Shown here: one piece after another, positions 41,002-48,188 of the stretch
Numbering within the stretch: position 1 is the first letter of the stretch
Layout of the letters: every line of letters starts with the position of its first letter
NCBI GenBank assembly: GCA_030427965.1
Contig: JAUICD010000023.1
Coordinates: forward strand, 1-48,188
DNA from: Bdellovibrionia bacterium
GTDB lineage: Bacteria > Bdellovibrionota > Bdellovibrionia > Bdellovibrionales > JAUICD01
Length of the DNA: 48,188 bases
Direction: 5' to 3'
The notes under the pieces: model-generated
What the model was told of the DNA's origin: nothing
Databases searched by the model: none
The model's input: only the letters and a program-made list of their open reading frames with translations
Position numbers and translations under genes: made by a program

Positions 41002-41925
41002 GTGTCACATACATCCCATAGTCATGATCACGATTTTGTAATGAAAGACAGTAAAATCGGTTCAAATGAGAAAAGAACAATATTCGTTGTGATTTTGACG
41101 TTTGTCACAATGGTTATCGAGGTCAGTTTCGGCTATATTACAGGGTCTATGGCTTTGCTAGCGGATGGTTGGCACATGGCAAGTCATGTTGGAGCTCTTG
41201 GCATATCAGTAATAGCCTATAGACTTGCCAGATCAAGGCGTCTTAATGATAAATTTACATTTGGAGCAGGTAAGTTTATTCCTTTAGGAGGCTATACAAG
41301 TGCACTAATGCTTGGCTTTGTTGCTATTTTTATGGGAATAGAGTCCGTAACGCGATTTTTAAATCCAACTCAAATTGAATTTTCCACGGCCATTGGCGTA
41401 AGCGTTTTGGGACTGATAGTTAATTTGGCGAGTGCTCTTTTACTGTGGAACTCACATGACCATCACCACCACGACCATGCTAATTCTAAAGAGCATGTTC
41501 ACGATCATAATCACCGAAGTGCACTAGTTCATGTTATTGCCGATGCCTTTACCTCAGTTTTGGCAATCATTGCCCTAGTATGTGGTAAATACTTTGGTTG
41601 GAATTGGGCGGACCCAGTAATGGGAATCGTTGGTTCAATAGTAATATTGAAGTGGGCTTTTGGTTTGTGCAAAGCAACTGTTTGGGAGTTGTTAGATGGT
41701 AATTCTAAGTCGATAAAAAAGGATGAAATTAGAGATTTATTTTCAGAAGAACAAGGCGTGGAAATCACCGATTTACATGTGTGGCGGATCGCTCCTAATG
41801 CTCATGCTTGTGAAATCATGGTGTTTAATAATAGTCCAAAAGGGACTGACTATTATAGGCAAAAAATCTTAGAGCATTTTTCAATTGAACATATCATCAT
41901 TGAAGAGAAATTGTGTAAACACTGA
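41002..41925 (+). CDS. dmeF: DmeF-type Co/Ni cation diffusion facilitator
   Basis: A 307-residue CDF. The first metal site is LLADGWHMASHVGALGI, with H-x3-H in TM2 as in DmeF. TM5 has LVHVIADAFTSVLAI. Between TM4 and TM5 is a His-rich loop HDHHHHDHANSKEHVHDHNH. The C-terminal domain has ITDLHVWRIAPNAHACEIMV. Start is GTG 41002 after AGGAAG. It exports cobalt and nickel to the periplasm under dmeR. Confidence 0.92.
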   Translation: MSHTSHSHDHDFVMKDSKIGSNEKRTIFVVILTFVTMVIEVSFGYITGSMALLADGWHMASHVGALGISVIAYRLARSRRLNDKFTFGAGKFIPLGGYTSALMLGFVAIFMGIESVTRFLNPTQIEFSTAIGVSVLGLIVNLASALLLWNSHDHHHHDHANSKEHVHDHNHRSALVHVIADAFTSVLAIIALVCGKYFGWNWADPVMGIVGSIVILKWAFGLCKATVWELLDGNSKSIKKDEIRDLFSEEQGVEITDLHVWRIAPNAHACEIMVFNNSPKGTDYYRQKILEHFSIEHIIIEEKLCKH

Positions 41926-41928
41926 TTG

Positions 41929-41954
41929 AGACACCTCTTTCAAAAGAAGTGTCT
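41929..41954. terminator. Terminator after dmeF
   Basis: AGACAC and GTGTCT form the base of a hairpin with further TCTT/AAGA pairing above a bulge. Confidence 0.6.
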
Positions 41955-42107
41955 GTTAATATTCATTAATAAACGAGCAACTAACAAGATTATAGTAATT
42001 AAAATTATTCTTTTGGTTGCAAACTTAAATCTGTAGTCTTTCATTTGAAACCTAAGATTAAATTCGATTACAATTTCGTGTGCTTTCTGATCAATTCTGT
42101 CTTTCAT
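41940..42107 (-). CDS. Small membrane peptide, unknown
   Basis: From ATG 42107, 5 nt after AAAGGGG, the 55-residue product reads MKDRIDQKAHEIVIEFNLRFQ, a basic stretch and one membrane helix (RIILITIILLVARLLMNI). A longer frame from 42197 lacks a good ribosome site. It overlaps the dmeF terminator, which lowers trust that it is real. Confidence 0.4.
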   Translation of the reverse strand: MKDRIDQKAHEIVIEFNLRFQMKDYRFKFATKRIILITIILLVARLLMNINRHFF

Positions 42108-42197
42108 AAGAACCCCTTTCACACGCAAGCCAGACAAGGGGGCGTTGAAGGACGTTTTGATTGGGAAGTCACTAAGCTCGAATAGAAGAAGTTTCAA

Positions 42198-42453
42198 AAA
42201 CTCAAATCATAAAGATTTGTTTATACATTTTGTCCTCTCTGTTGTGCTAATCGCTTGATCCGCAAGATGTTCTAATTTTTGACCTCAGTTCGCGTGCCAT
42301 TTGTTTCACTCCTGTCACTTGAACTTGCCGTTTCACTTGTCGGTCAAAAGAACACACAGCGTCTCTACACTTAATTTCTTACCCTTCGGGGCCTTCAGGA
42401 TTTGTGAAAGGCCCCTTCGAAAGAAGGGAAAAACAACAAAACAGGAGGAAAAC
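42198..42453. other. Leader region with GC-rich hairpin
   Basis: This non-coding stretch precedes the 80-residue gene. At 42388-42415 GGGGCCTTCA pairs with TGAAAGGCCCC with one bulge. It lies about 30 bp before the ribosome site and may be a leader structure. Confidence 0.45.
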
Positions 42454-42696
42454 ATGACAAACAAAAATATTTCACAAGTTCGCTTTATCGAGAAATCAAA
42501 CAGCTTGCTTGTAAGAGCACCGGACGGAAACAACTGGTTTTTAAACCTAAACCTTGTTCTGTACGCTGCGGGTATTCCATACACCAAGAAAAATGGTGAA
42601 TTAGTGAGTACAGATAGAATTTCTGAAATGAAAGCTGAGAATCAAAAGAGATACTTAGCTGCCATTGAAGAAAACAAGAAAGCTCGGACTGCCTAA
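42454..42696 (+). CDS. 80-residue protein of unknown function
   Basis: AGGAGG lies 5 nt before ATG 42454. The product reads MTNKNISQVRFIEKSNSLLVRAPDGNNWFLNLNLVLYAAG and ends in a charged helix (RISEMKAENQKRYLAAIEENKKARTA). There is no signal peptide or membrane helix. A strong terminator follows, so it is a stand-alone gene. No family recognised. Confidence 0.7.
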   Translation: MTNKNISQVRFIEKSNSLLVRAPDGNNWFLNLNLVLYAAGIPYTKKNGELVSTDRISEMKAENQKRYLAAIEENKKARTA

Positions 42697-42699
42697 TCC

Positions 42700-42738
42700 A
42701 ATAGGAGGCTCGTTTTCATACTACGAGCCTCCTATTTT
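42700..42738. terminator. Strong bidirectional terminator
   Basis: AATAGGAGGCTCGT and ACGAGCCTCCTATT pair perfectly over 14 bp around a 9-nt loop, followed by TTTT. It lies between convergent small genes. Confidence 0.9.
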
Positions 42739-42740
42739 AT

Positions 42741-43103
42741 TCAAAATACTTCTAGAACATCTTTATTTTCGTTTAAAAAATTTGACCATTTCTCAGAATC
42801 TAACTGGGACAATTTGAAATCTTGTAGGTCGCTTTTCGGATTTAGTTTTTTATACCGTTTACCTAGCAAAAAATGTATATCTTCAGCTGTTAGAGATTCT
42901 CTTTTTAAACTAGTAACGAGTTCATCTGAGATGAGTGGCAAGAGTTTCTTGATAACATCATCATACGTTATTTTTCTGCCTAATTTTCGTTTACCGATTA
43001 TTTTTGAGTTTATCTTCTCTAAATGTCTATCAAAAATAGCTTTGGTACATGCTTTAACTCTAATGTTTGAAATCGGAGATATATTTTTTGAGTTCTTGTT
43101 CAT
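42741..43103 (-). CDS. Small basic protein, possibly DNA-binding
   Basis: A 120-residue lysine-rich protein: NIRVKACTKAIFDRHLEKINSKIIGKRKLGRKITYDDVIKKLLPLISDEL. The KITYDDVIKKLL stretch is like ribbon-helix-helix or relaxosome accessory proteins, but this is only a likeness. It follows the XRE-type regulator by 29 bp on the same strand. Possibly part of a mobile-element remnant beside the tRNA. Confidence 0.6.
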   Translation of the reverse strand: MNKNSKNISPISNIRVKACTKAIFDRHLEKINSKIIGKRKLGRKITYDDVIKKLLPLISDELVTSLKRESLTAEDIHFLLGKRYKKLNPKSDLQDFKLSQLDSEKWSNFLNENKDVLEVF

Positions 43104-43132
43104 ATATTTTTCCTTTCTTAGAAAGATATTTT

Positions 43133-43528
43133 TTAGCTTTGATTTTGTGTATTAAAAATGCTTTCGCCTGATAGGTTGCTCAAAAACACAAATACAGTTT
43201 CTAGTTTTGATTTTTCTAAATTTTTCACAAGGCGAACACACTCTGTTCGCTTGTCAATCGGCACACCCTGGGTATCTACAAGCTGTTCAAAATGATCCAT
43301 AGTAAATCCATAGGCTGCTACCATTTCTGGTATTCTATGTTTTGGAACCTTCATCTTTCCTGTTTCCATATGATTAATGGCATATCCAGAAATTGATAAC
43401 TTTTGACCTGCACTCTTAAGTGAAAGTCCTGCCATTGATCTCATAAATTTTAAAACCAGGGTTTCTTTGGTTATTGGGACCCTTCTTAATTTTGCCTTTT
43501 CGGGGTTGACAGTGACTTGTCTGTTCAT
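43133..43528 (-). CDS. XRE-type HTH regulator
   Basis: TKETLVLKFMRSMAGLSLKSAGQKLSISGYAINHMETGKMKVPKHRIPEMVAAYGFTMDHFEQLV is a lambda-repressor-like helix-turn-helix. The C-terminal 40 residues (CVRLVKNLEKSKLETVFVFLSNLSG) may dimerise. AGGAGG precedes the ATG. Three inverted repeats with GCTC/GAGC arms upstream are likely its own operators. Confidence 0.85.
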   Translation of the reverse strand: MNRQVTVNPEKAKLRRVPITKETLVLKFMRSMAGLSLKSAGQKLSISGYAINHMETGKMKVPKHRIPEMVAAYGFTMDHFEQLVDTQGVPIDKRTECVRLVKNLEKSKLETVFVFLSNLSGESIFNTQNQS

Positions 43529-43542
43529 TGTTGTTTCCTCCT

Positions 43543-43605
43543 TTGCTCAGGGTTGAGCAGCCTCAAACCCTTGAGCTTGCTGGCGTGTTGCTCAGTTTAG
43601 AGCAA
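43543..43605 (-). promoter_or_regulatory. Three inverted repeats, likely operators of the XRE-type regulator
   Basis: TGCTCA - GGGT - TGAGCA (43544-43559), CTCAA - ACCC - TTGAG (43562-43575) and TTGCTC - AGTTTA - GAGCAA (43588-43605). The first and third share the TTGCTCA half-site. Confidence 0.65.
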
Positions 43606-43636
43606 CTTTTTGCAGTTAATTTTTTTTGACCACAAA

Positions 43637-43674
43637 GAAGCCAGCAGAAGCCAAACGGAAGCCACGGAGAAGCC
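43637..43674. repeat. Four phased GAAGCC direct repeats
   Basis: GAAGCC occurs at 43637, 43647, 43658 and 43669, spaced 10, 11 and 11 bp, in step with the helix turn. They lie between the XRE operators and the tRNA. Iteron or protein-binding array is possible. Confidence 0.6.
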
Positions 43675-43798
43675 AAACACCGTAACATTGGGTAATGCTG
43701 CGTAATGTTTAACTGCCAAAATCCTTGCTCTAGTGGCTCCAAAATCGTCCTGATTTCAGAAAGTTAAAATTGATAAGTACAAGAAGGGTGAATAAAAA

Positions 43799-43875
43799 TG
43801 GTAGCGAGGGAGGGACTTGAACCCCCGACACGCGGATTATGATTCCGCTGCTCTAACCAGCTGAGCTACCCCGCC
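43799..43875 (-). tRNA. tRNA-Met (CAT)
   Basis: The 77-nt cloverleaf reads, on the minus strand, acceptor GGCGGGG, D arm GCTC...GAGC, anticodon stem GCGGA / TCCGC with loop ATCATAA (anticodon CAT), T arm GGGGG-TTCAAGT-CCCTC, and an encoded CCA. Lack of a C1-A72 mismatch makes initiator less likely. Elongator Met is the best call; a lysidine-modified Ile tRNA is the alternative. Confidence 0.92.
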
Positions 43876-44027
43876 ATTGAGATTACAGACCACAGGTTCT
43901 ACATTTATTCTATTTACTTTTCAAGGGCAAAAGTCTAGAAAACCATACCAAATATCAATATGTTAGCCGATATCCTCATCGTCTTTTAAGGATACTCCGA
44001 TGAAATAAAATAATAGACGAGGATATC

Positions 44028-45281
44028 TTGAATCAAAGAGCTGCCAAAGACCAATTTTACAAACATCCCTTCCCTCTGATTATTTGGGGGCCGTATTTCT
44101 TGGCATCCCATGCTCTTATTCGAATGACTGAAAAACACACACTCATGCCAGCTGATACTTCAGAGTCTGAACTTTCAGCTATTGATAAAATCATACGTTT
44201 TGGGGCGGGTATCGCCATTACACATGCTCCAAGAGAAGAAGAAATTCGAGAGGTCTTACAAACTCTAGGACGCCTTCAAAACTCTCTTGATCACAAACGC
44301 TTTCGAATTATCATCACCACAAATTCAAAAACCAAAGCTCAACTTGAATCACATTCCCTTTTCCCATTTGTAAAACTCTTTCCAACCACCGTCAGCACTC
44401 ATGATCTTATGGATTACTTACATAAAGCTGGAAAACAAATTCAAGTTCACTACACAAAACCCAAAAAGCTCAATATCGAAAAAAATCCAGTGGCTATTTT
44501 TAAGAGTACACCCTCAGAGGACAAACTCTTCCATGACAACAAAGGGCAGTACAAACATGTGGAATCCAGAACAAACGCCACGTTTGATCTTATCTCAAAC
44601 AGTGAACAAAGACAAAAGTGTCTCCATGAATCTATTGAAGAAAGTTCTGAAACCACTATATGGACAAAAAACACCAAAGAACGCATCAACGGAGTTGTCT
44701 CAAGTCTTGATTTAAACCATGGTATATTTGATTTTCTTGCTGATGAAGCAGATCAAGACAAGCTCAATGATTTGATTCAACAAAAAGACACTAATGTTTT
44801 CTTTTCACTGGGGTTAAAAAGATCTCAAGTGCTTTTCAAAACAACTTCTAATGAAATATCAAATTTCATTTCCTCTTTCCAAATTCCAGAAAAAATGTAT
44901 CAAGTTCAACGTAGATATCAATTCCGCCTAACAGCACGTCCTGAGGATCGTGCTTTTGGTTCATTCATCCATGATGGTAAAATCTATAACAATGTTGAGA
45001 TTTACAATATCAGCGCAACAGGTCTCGCCTTCTTCATCAACGAAGAACATGTTCCAACGCTGATGCCAGATCGAACCCTTGATAAACTCGTCATCACTTA
45101 TGGGGGTCAAAATTATGATTTGGGGCGGGCTAAAATTCGACATATCTCAAGTCGAAGATTCATTGATGACTTCAAAGTATTTTGTGGGATTCAATTTAAA
45201 TCCATAGCTCCAAAGACAGCTCAAACACTCAACTTTCTTGTGATCAAAGAAAGTTTTGAGTACCTTGAAGGAATCAAATAA
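44028..45281 (+). CDS. PilZ-domain protein
   Basis: The C-terminal 130 residues have the c-di-GMP signature: RRYQFRL (RxxxR, near residue 300), then EIYNISATGLAFFI (N-x-S-x2-G), and GIQFKSI late. The first 290 residues are soluble, with no known motif that I can name; the 180-215 stretch is polar. Start is TTG 44028 after GAGGA, with no nearby ATG. It belongs to the ordinary chromosome right of the tRNA. PilZ proteins control motility or surface behaviour when c-di-GMP binds. Confidence 0.85.
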   Translation: MNQRAAKDQFYKHPFPLIIWGPYFLASHALIRMTEKHTLMPADTSESELSAIDKIIRFGAGIAITHAPREEEIREVLQTLGRLQNSLDHKRFRIIITTNSKTKAQLESHSLFPFVKLFPTTVSTHDLMDYLHKAGKQIQVHYTKPKKLNIEKNPVAIFKSTPSEDKLFHDNKGQYKHVESRTNATFDLISNSEQRQKCLHESIEESSETTIWTKNTKERINGVVSSLDLNHGIFDFLADEADQDKLNDLIQQKDTNVFFSLGLKRSQVLFKTTSNEISNFISSFQIPEKMYQVQRRYQFRLTARPEDRAFGSFIHDGKIYNNVEIYNISATGLAFFINEEHVPTLMPDRTLDKLVITYGGQNYDLGRAKIRHISSRRFIDDFKVFCGIQFKSIAPKTAQTLNFLVIKESFEYLEGIK

Positions 45282-45339
45282 ACTTACAAACTGGCCTACA
45301 ACAGTGTTGATCTAAAGTTTCACCTAAGCTCTCGAATAC

Positions 45340-45825
45340 TTAAGCCACCTTCATAGCAAAATCCAAATTACAACCTTTGCAAACCAAAGGAAGAACCACA
45401 AACTTCCCTGAAGCCACAAACTCTTCACTCACGATATTGGGAGACTCCATTTCTGAGTCGATTCCATACTTGTCCGTTAAAGCCGCAAGCGTCGTATTGT
45501 AAGCGATGTTAATGATTTCCATGGCCAAGTCTTGCATTGACTCACTTGGGTTTTCAGGGTCAATTTCAACATCCCCGCCATACATGTGTCCGTGTAAAGT
45601 CATGAGTGAGTCAAAGTCAAAGCTCAAAAGTAAGTCATGCTTCTCTTTAGGGCCCTGAACTTTGACAAGCACCCTAATAGAATCTTCTTTCTCTATAGGT
45701 GCTTCCCTAGGATAGGGCTTATCCCACTCCACGGTTTCACCAACCAACATCTCAAGATTACTTCTTAGGGAAATAAAGAACTCACGAAATACAACAAATT
45801 CAGGTGATTCCGATTGATCAGACAT
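45340..45825 (-). CDS. CheX-like protein
   Basis: From ATG 45825 (GGAGG 5 nt before; a longer frame from 45861 is less likely) the product shows FDFDSLMTLHGHMYGGD and SMQDLAMEIINIAYNTTLAALTDKYG. The E-x2-N pattern with following Ala/Leu helix is that of CheX/CheC-type phosphatases of the chemotaxis response regulator. C-terminal LPLVCKGCNLDFAMKV is unusual for CheX in having a Cys pair. Placed there with moderate trust. Confidence 0.65.
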   Translation of the reverse strand: MSDQSESPEFVVFREFFISLRSNLEMLVGETVEWDKPYPREAPIEKEDSIRVLVKVQGPKEKHDLLLSFDFDSLMTLHGHMYGGDVEIDPENPSESMQDLAMEIINIAYNTTLAALTDKYGIDSEMESPNIVSEEFVASGKFVVLPLVCKGCNLDFAMKVA

Positions 45826-46141
45826 GTGTTCCTCCAACATACGTTCCACGTGCGACAACACACTCGTCGCGATAACTGTTACTATTAATTAAAGCAGATT
45901 TTGGCGCGCCGCCGCAAGAGCCAATGTGAGAATTTCGACACTTTTTTAAAAAATCGACCCTCAGTTCTCATACTGAGACAGTGAGAAGGAAGGAATTATT
46001 TTTATGATTCATTCTGTCCCCAAATGAAGCCTTTCTCCTCTCTTCACACAAAAATATCTCGCGTTCAGTTGACTGTTTTCTCAATCAATCATGCAATCTC
46101 ATTGTCATAACGGATTTATGACTTATTTTGGGAGGGATACC
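45826..46141. other. Intergenic region between divergent genes
   Basis: About 316 bases without a supported gene. It contains an inverted repeat CTCAGT - TCTCAT - ACTGAG (45960-45977) and a weak promoter-like pair TTGACT (46069-46074) - 17 nt - TGCAAT before the lipoprotein gene. Confidence 0.4.
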
Positions 46142-47578
46142 ATGAAGTTTCAAATCAGCCTTTTGTTTTTATTTCTTGCACTAAGTGCGTGTCAAAACAA
46201 TACAACATCTGTCCAAACTCCATCCACGAATTTTCAACTAGATGAATTTGAATTTTTTAGTCCAACACTTCTTATTCAAGACAAAAATGGAAATGCAATA
46301 CCCAATGCAAAAGTTCTAATTGGATATCAAATAAATGAACCGTTTGAAAATAATTTTCTAATAGCAGATGACGCTGGAGTCTTAGACCTTCCAAATGAGT
46401 GGAACACTGAGCTTCCACTAACAGTGGAAGCTCAAGGTTTTTTGCGTATAACACACCTCAACGCTCACCCCAAATCTCAAATTATCACTCTCATAAAAGA
46501 TCCTGGTTACAACCCCATAGAGGTCAAAGGTGTCGTCAACGGTTTTGGAGACCTCCCAACTGATAAACACATGGATTTTGGAATGGTTATTAAAATGATG
46601 AAGCGTGATGGGCTTGTTTCATTTGACCTCAACGAACTCATTAGTCCATACAATGACTACATCACAGCCATGGGCCAGCGTGTAGGAATCCCAAGCAACC
46701 TCTCTCTCCCAAACCAAAAAGTCAAATACAGCATCCTTACACTTGGATTTAACAAGCCCCAATACAGAAGCTACACAAGACAGCAAGGGTTGTTGAACTA
46801 TTATGTTGCTCAGGGGAATTTTCATTTTAAAAACGTTGTTGATATACTAAGAAGCGGAGGAGACCTTTTCTCGGCAATTGATGAGCTCAACCTAACTTCG
46901 GGTGGCTTCAATCATCAAGTCGTAGGGCCCCAAGGTGCCACATTGAATCTTAAAGTCGGACAAGTAAAATTCAATGCCAGCACACAAATCCACGCTCCCC
47001 AATATCCTTCAGATCTTTTTGTGGCCTCTGTTACTTTAAACAAGCGTAACGACAATTACTTTCCAACAGACATCGTATCTCTAAAACCGGGTGAATCTAA
47101 AAGCGTTCGCTATGTTGCAGGCGAAACTCCTGAGTTTGTCAGCCTTCTAGGAAAAAGCGAGCAATCCGCCAGTGGCCCAATCATTCAACCCCAAATGAGT
47201 CTTACCATTACTCAAATCAATGAAAACATCGAGTTTATTCCTCACATACCAAAACCAGTCTTAAAGGAAAACTTGTTAAAAGCAGAAGTTCCAAATTACT
47301 CTTTTTATAAAGCAGGAACATACGCAGTTTTAGAGGATATCCGAAAACTTTCATCTGGAGATGCTCAGGTTGATGTTATAACAAAGCGCTGGGAAATTTT
47401 TGCCAACAACTGGGAGAGTACAATTCAAATTCCTGAGTGGCCAGAAGGTACCACGACAAGAAATAAATCTCAATGGGCCATTCACTACCTTGGGACAAAC
47501 GAAGAAACTCTCGGCTTTTCAAGAGATTCATTCTCAAAAACTACACACCTGACTCGAAATGTGACAGACTCGAACTGA
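46142..47578 (+). CDS. Large lipoprotein with carboxypeptidase-regulatory-like domain
   Basis: From ATG 46142 (GGGAGG 6 nt before) the signal MKFQISLLFLFLALSAC ends in a lipobox. Residues ~35-115 have LLIQDKNGNAIPNAKVLIGY, AGVLDLPNEWNTELPLTVEAQGF, the pattern of CarboxypepD_reg-like (Ig-type) domains. The remaining 350 residues are beta-rich and unrecognised (LSPYNDYITAMGQRVGIPSNLSLP; FPTDIVSLKPGESKSVRYVAGE). It overlaps the next lipoprotein gene by 1 nt (TGATG). Confidence 0.75.
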   Translation: MKFQISLLFLFLALSACQNNTTSVQTPSTNFQLDEFEFFSPTLLIQDKNGNAIPNAKVLIGYQINEPFENNFLIADDAGVLDLPNEWNTELPLTVEAQGFLRITHLNAHPKSQIITLIKDPGYNPIEVKGVVNGFGDLPTDKHMDFGMVIKMMKRDGLVSFDLNELISPYNDYITAMGQRVGIPSNLSLPNQKVKYSILTLGFNKPQYRSYTRQQGLLNYYVAQGNFHFKNVVDILRSGGDLFSAIDELNLTSGGFNHQVVGPQGATLNLKVGQVKFNASTQIHAPQYPSDLFVASVTLNKRNDNYFPTDIVSLKPGESKSVRYVAGETPEFVSLLGKSEQSASGPIIQPQMSLTITQINENIEFIPHIPKPVLKENLLKAEVPNYSFYKAGTYAVLEDIRKLSSGDAQVDVITKRWEIFANNWESTIQIPEWPEGTTTRNKSQWAIHYLGTNEETLGFSRDSFSKTTHLTRNVTDSN

Positions 47579-48060
47579 TGAATCAAATATTAACCATACT
47601 TTTATTTATCACATTAGCAGGCTGTGCCAGAACACCTGTTCAAGAATACGACCCAAGAAAAGCGGCTGGCCCCAAGCAAAAGGTCTTTGAAAATAAATAC
47701 GACCAAGTATGGAGAGCTGTTCAACTAGCTCTTTCCAACTACCCTGTTCGCGTCAACGATATGGACTCAGGGGTTTTAGAGACCGATTTCATACGTGGGC
47801 AAACAGCCTGGGTATCTCCACATCGTAAACAACAGATCCCTTCAGGACTACGTTACAAAGTTATTGTCCGAGTGTTAAAAGGCAAGATGAGCGGAGGGAA
47901 GGCAATACAAGTCACAATTTTAAAGCGCATTGAGTTTCAGAAAGATTTTTTTTCAAGGTACTCACCTGTCAAAACCGATGGCCTAGAAGAAATTGCAATT
48001 CTATATCGCATCGAACGTGAATTACTTATCCAACGAGCACTTGAAAAAGCTAAATTCTAG
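47578..48060 (+). CDS. Lipoprotein, BamC-like
   Basis: MNQILTILLFITLAGCART has a lipobox at residue 16. The mature part reads KVFENKYDQVWRAVQLALSNYPVRVNDMDSGVLETDFIRG, like the first helix-grip repeat of BamC/NlpB. It continues RYKVIVRVLKGK...AIQVTILKRIEFQKDFF. ATG 47578 overlaps the previous stop. At 160 residues it has only one such repeat. Confidence 0.7.
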   Translation: MNQILTILLFITLAGCARTPVQEYDPRKAAGPKQKVFENKYDQVWRAVQLALSNYPVRVNDMDSGVLETDFIRGQTAWVSPHRKQQIPSGLRYKVIVRVLKGKMSGGKAIQVTILKRIEFQKDFFSRYSPVKTDGLEEIAILYRIERELLIQRALEKAKF

Positions 48061-48188
48061 CACCATTCTTCTTCCACCAGTTTTTCCAATAAGTGACTTT
48101 GTGATGTTGCTAATATGGTTAAAATCTAATCTGCCATCAATGTGATCAAATACTTGGTCATCTGTCAAATGTTGATATGCATCACGAG
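48022..48188 (-). CDS. C-terminal end of a leftward gene (partial)
   Basis: A frame enters from the right window edge and stops at TAA (48022-48024). The visible ~54 residues read DAYQHLTDDQVFDHIDGRLDFNHISN, then ITKSLIGKTGGRRMVLEFSFF. It overlaps the BamC-like gene by 39 bp. Too little is seen to name it. Confidence 0.5.
   Translation of the reverse strand, partial: RDAYQHLTDDQVFDHIDGRLDFNHISNITKSLIGKTGGRRMVLEFSFFKCSLDK

Noticed and set aside
43637..43674. Possible CRISPR array
   Set aside because: Repeat units are only 6 bp with 4-5 bp between them, far too short, and no cas genes are present.
43799..43875. tRNA-Met as integration site of the metal region
   Set aside because: No copy of its 3' end and no integrase gene were found in the window; kept only as a question.
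45900..45916. GC-rich palindrome GGCGCGCC in an AT-rich stretch
   Set aside because: An 8-bp palindrome alone gives no evidence of function.

Overview
The window is AT-rich bacterial DNA dominated by one large heavy-metal handling region (about 0.3-41.9 kb). It is followed by a short regulatory or mobile-looking stretch, a tRNA-Met gene and ordinary chromosomal genes (44.0-48.2 kb). Exported lipoproteins, TolC-type proteins and c-type haem proteins show a Gram-negative cell. The PilZ and CheX-like genes at the right, with the AT richness and gene style, would fit Bdellovibrionota (Bacteriovorax-like) or a nearby deltaproteobacterial lineage. That taxonomic guess is inference and is not proven by any marker in the window.

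Layout. (1) 0.3-5.1 kb: a DtxR-type regulator heads a leftward operon (cytochrome c-FTR1 iron permease fusion, cation diffusion facilitator with an HMA-like N-terminus, cysteine-less thioredoxin-fold protein) and faces a rightward CzcD-type exporter. Two 18-bp palindromes lie between them. (2) 5.2-8.0 kb: leftward exported proteins (haem-motif barrel-like protein, YceI, small secreted protein, haem lipoprotein). (3) 8.2-12.0 kb: two tandem csoR copies, a small lipoprotein, and a CopA-like multicopper oxidase with an extra C-terminal outer-membrane-barrel-like domain. (4) 19.4-12.1 kb leftward: cusC-cusB-cusA, a methyltransferase, a haem-binding protein and a Cys/His-rich exported protein in one tight operon. 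(5) 19.7-21.9 kb: exported proteins and a sigma factor/membrane protein pair. (6) 30.8-21.9 kb leftward: a very long run of small Met/His-rich, cupredoxin, TRASH-like, DUF302, CBS, beta-CASP nuclease and AAA genes, split by an IS110 insertion. (7) 31.2-33.5 kb: an unrecognised lipoprotein / TolC-like / lipoprotein operon converging on a copA copper ATPase. (8) 36.0-38.6 kb: a mercury locus (thioredoxin-like gene, merR, MerC/MerT-like, merP, methyltransferase, broken CDF remnant) without a mercuric reductase. (9) 38.7-41.9 kb: His-rich exported protein, HupE/UreJ-like permease, a DUF6488-like gene broken by an amber codon, and a dmeR-dmeF nickel/cobalt efflux pair.

The strongest system-level observation is a shared 17-bp element, ATA-N11-TAT with a G-rich right half, found nine times. 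It lies in or beside the promoters of the two csoR genes, the multicopper oxidase, the haem lipoprotein, cusCBA, the long Met-rich operon, the lipoprotein/TolC-like operon and copA. In several places it fills the spacer between the -35 and -10 boxes exactly. This ties genes with no known role into one inferred CsoR-controlled copper regulon. Iron (DtxR), mercury (MerR) and nickel/cobalt (RcnR/DmeR) circuits sit beside it, each with its own operator type.

Limits: all family assignments come from reading motifs by eye. No database search, folding or alignment was run.
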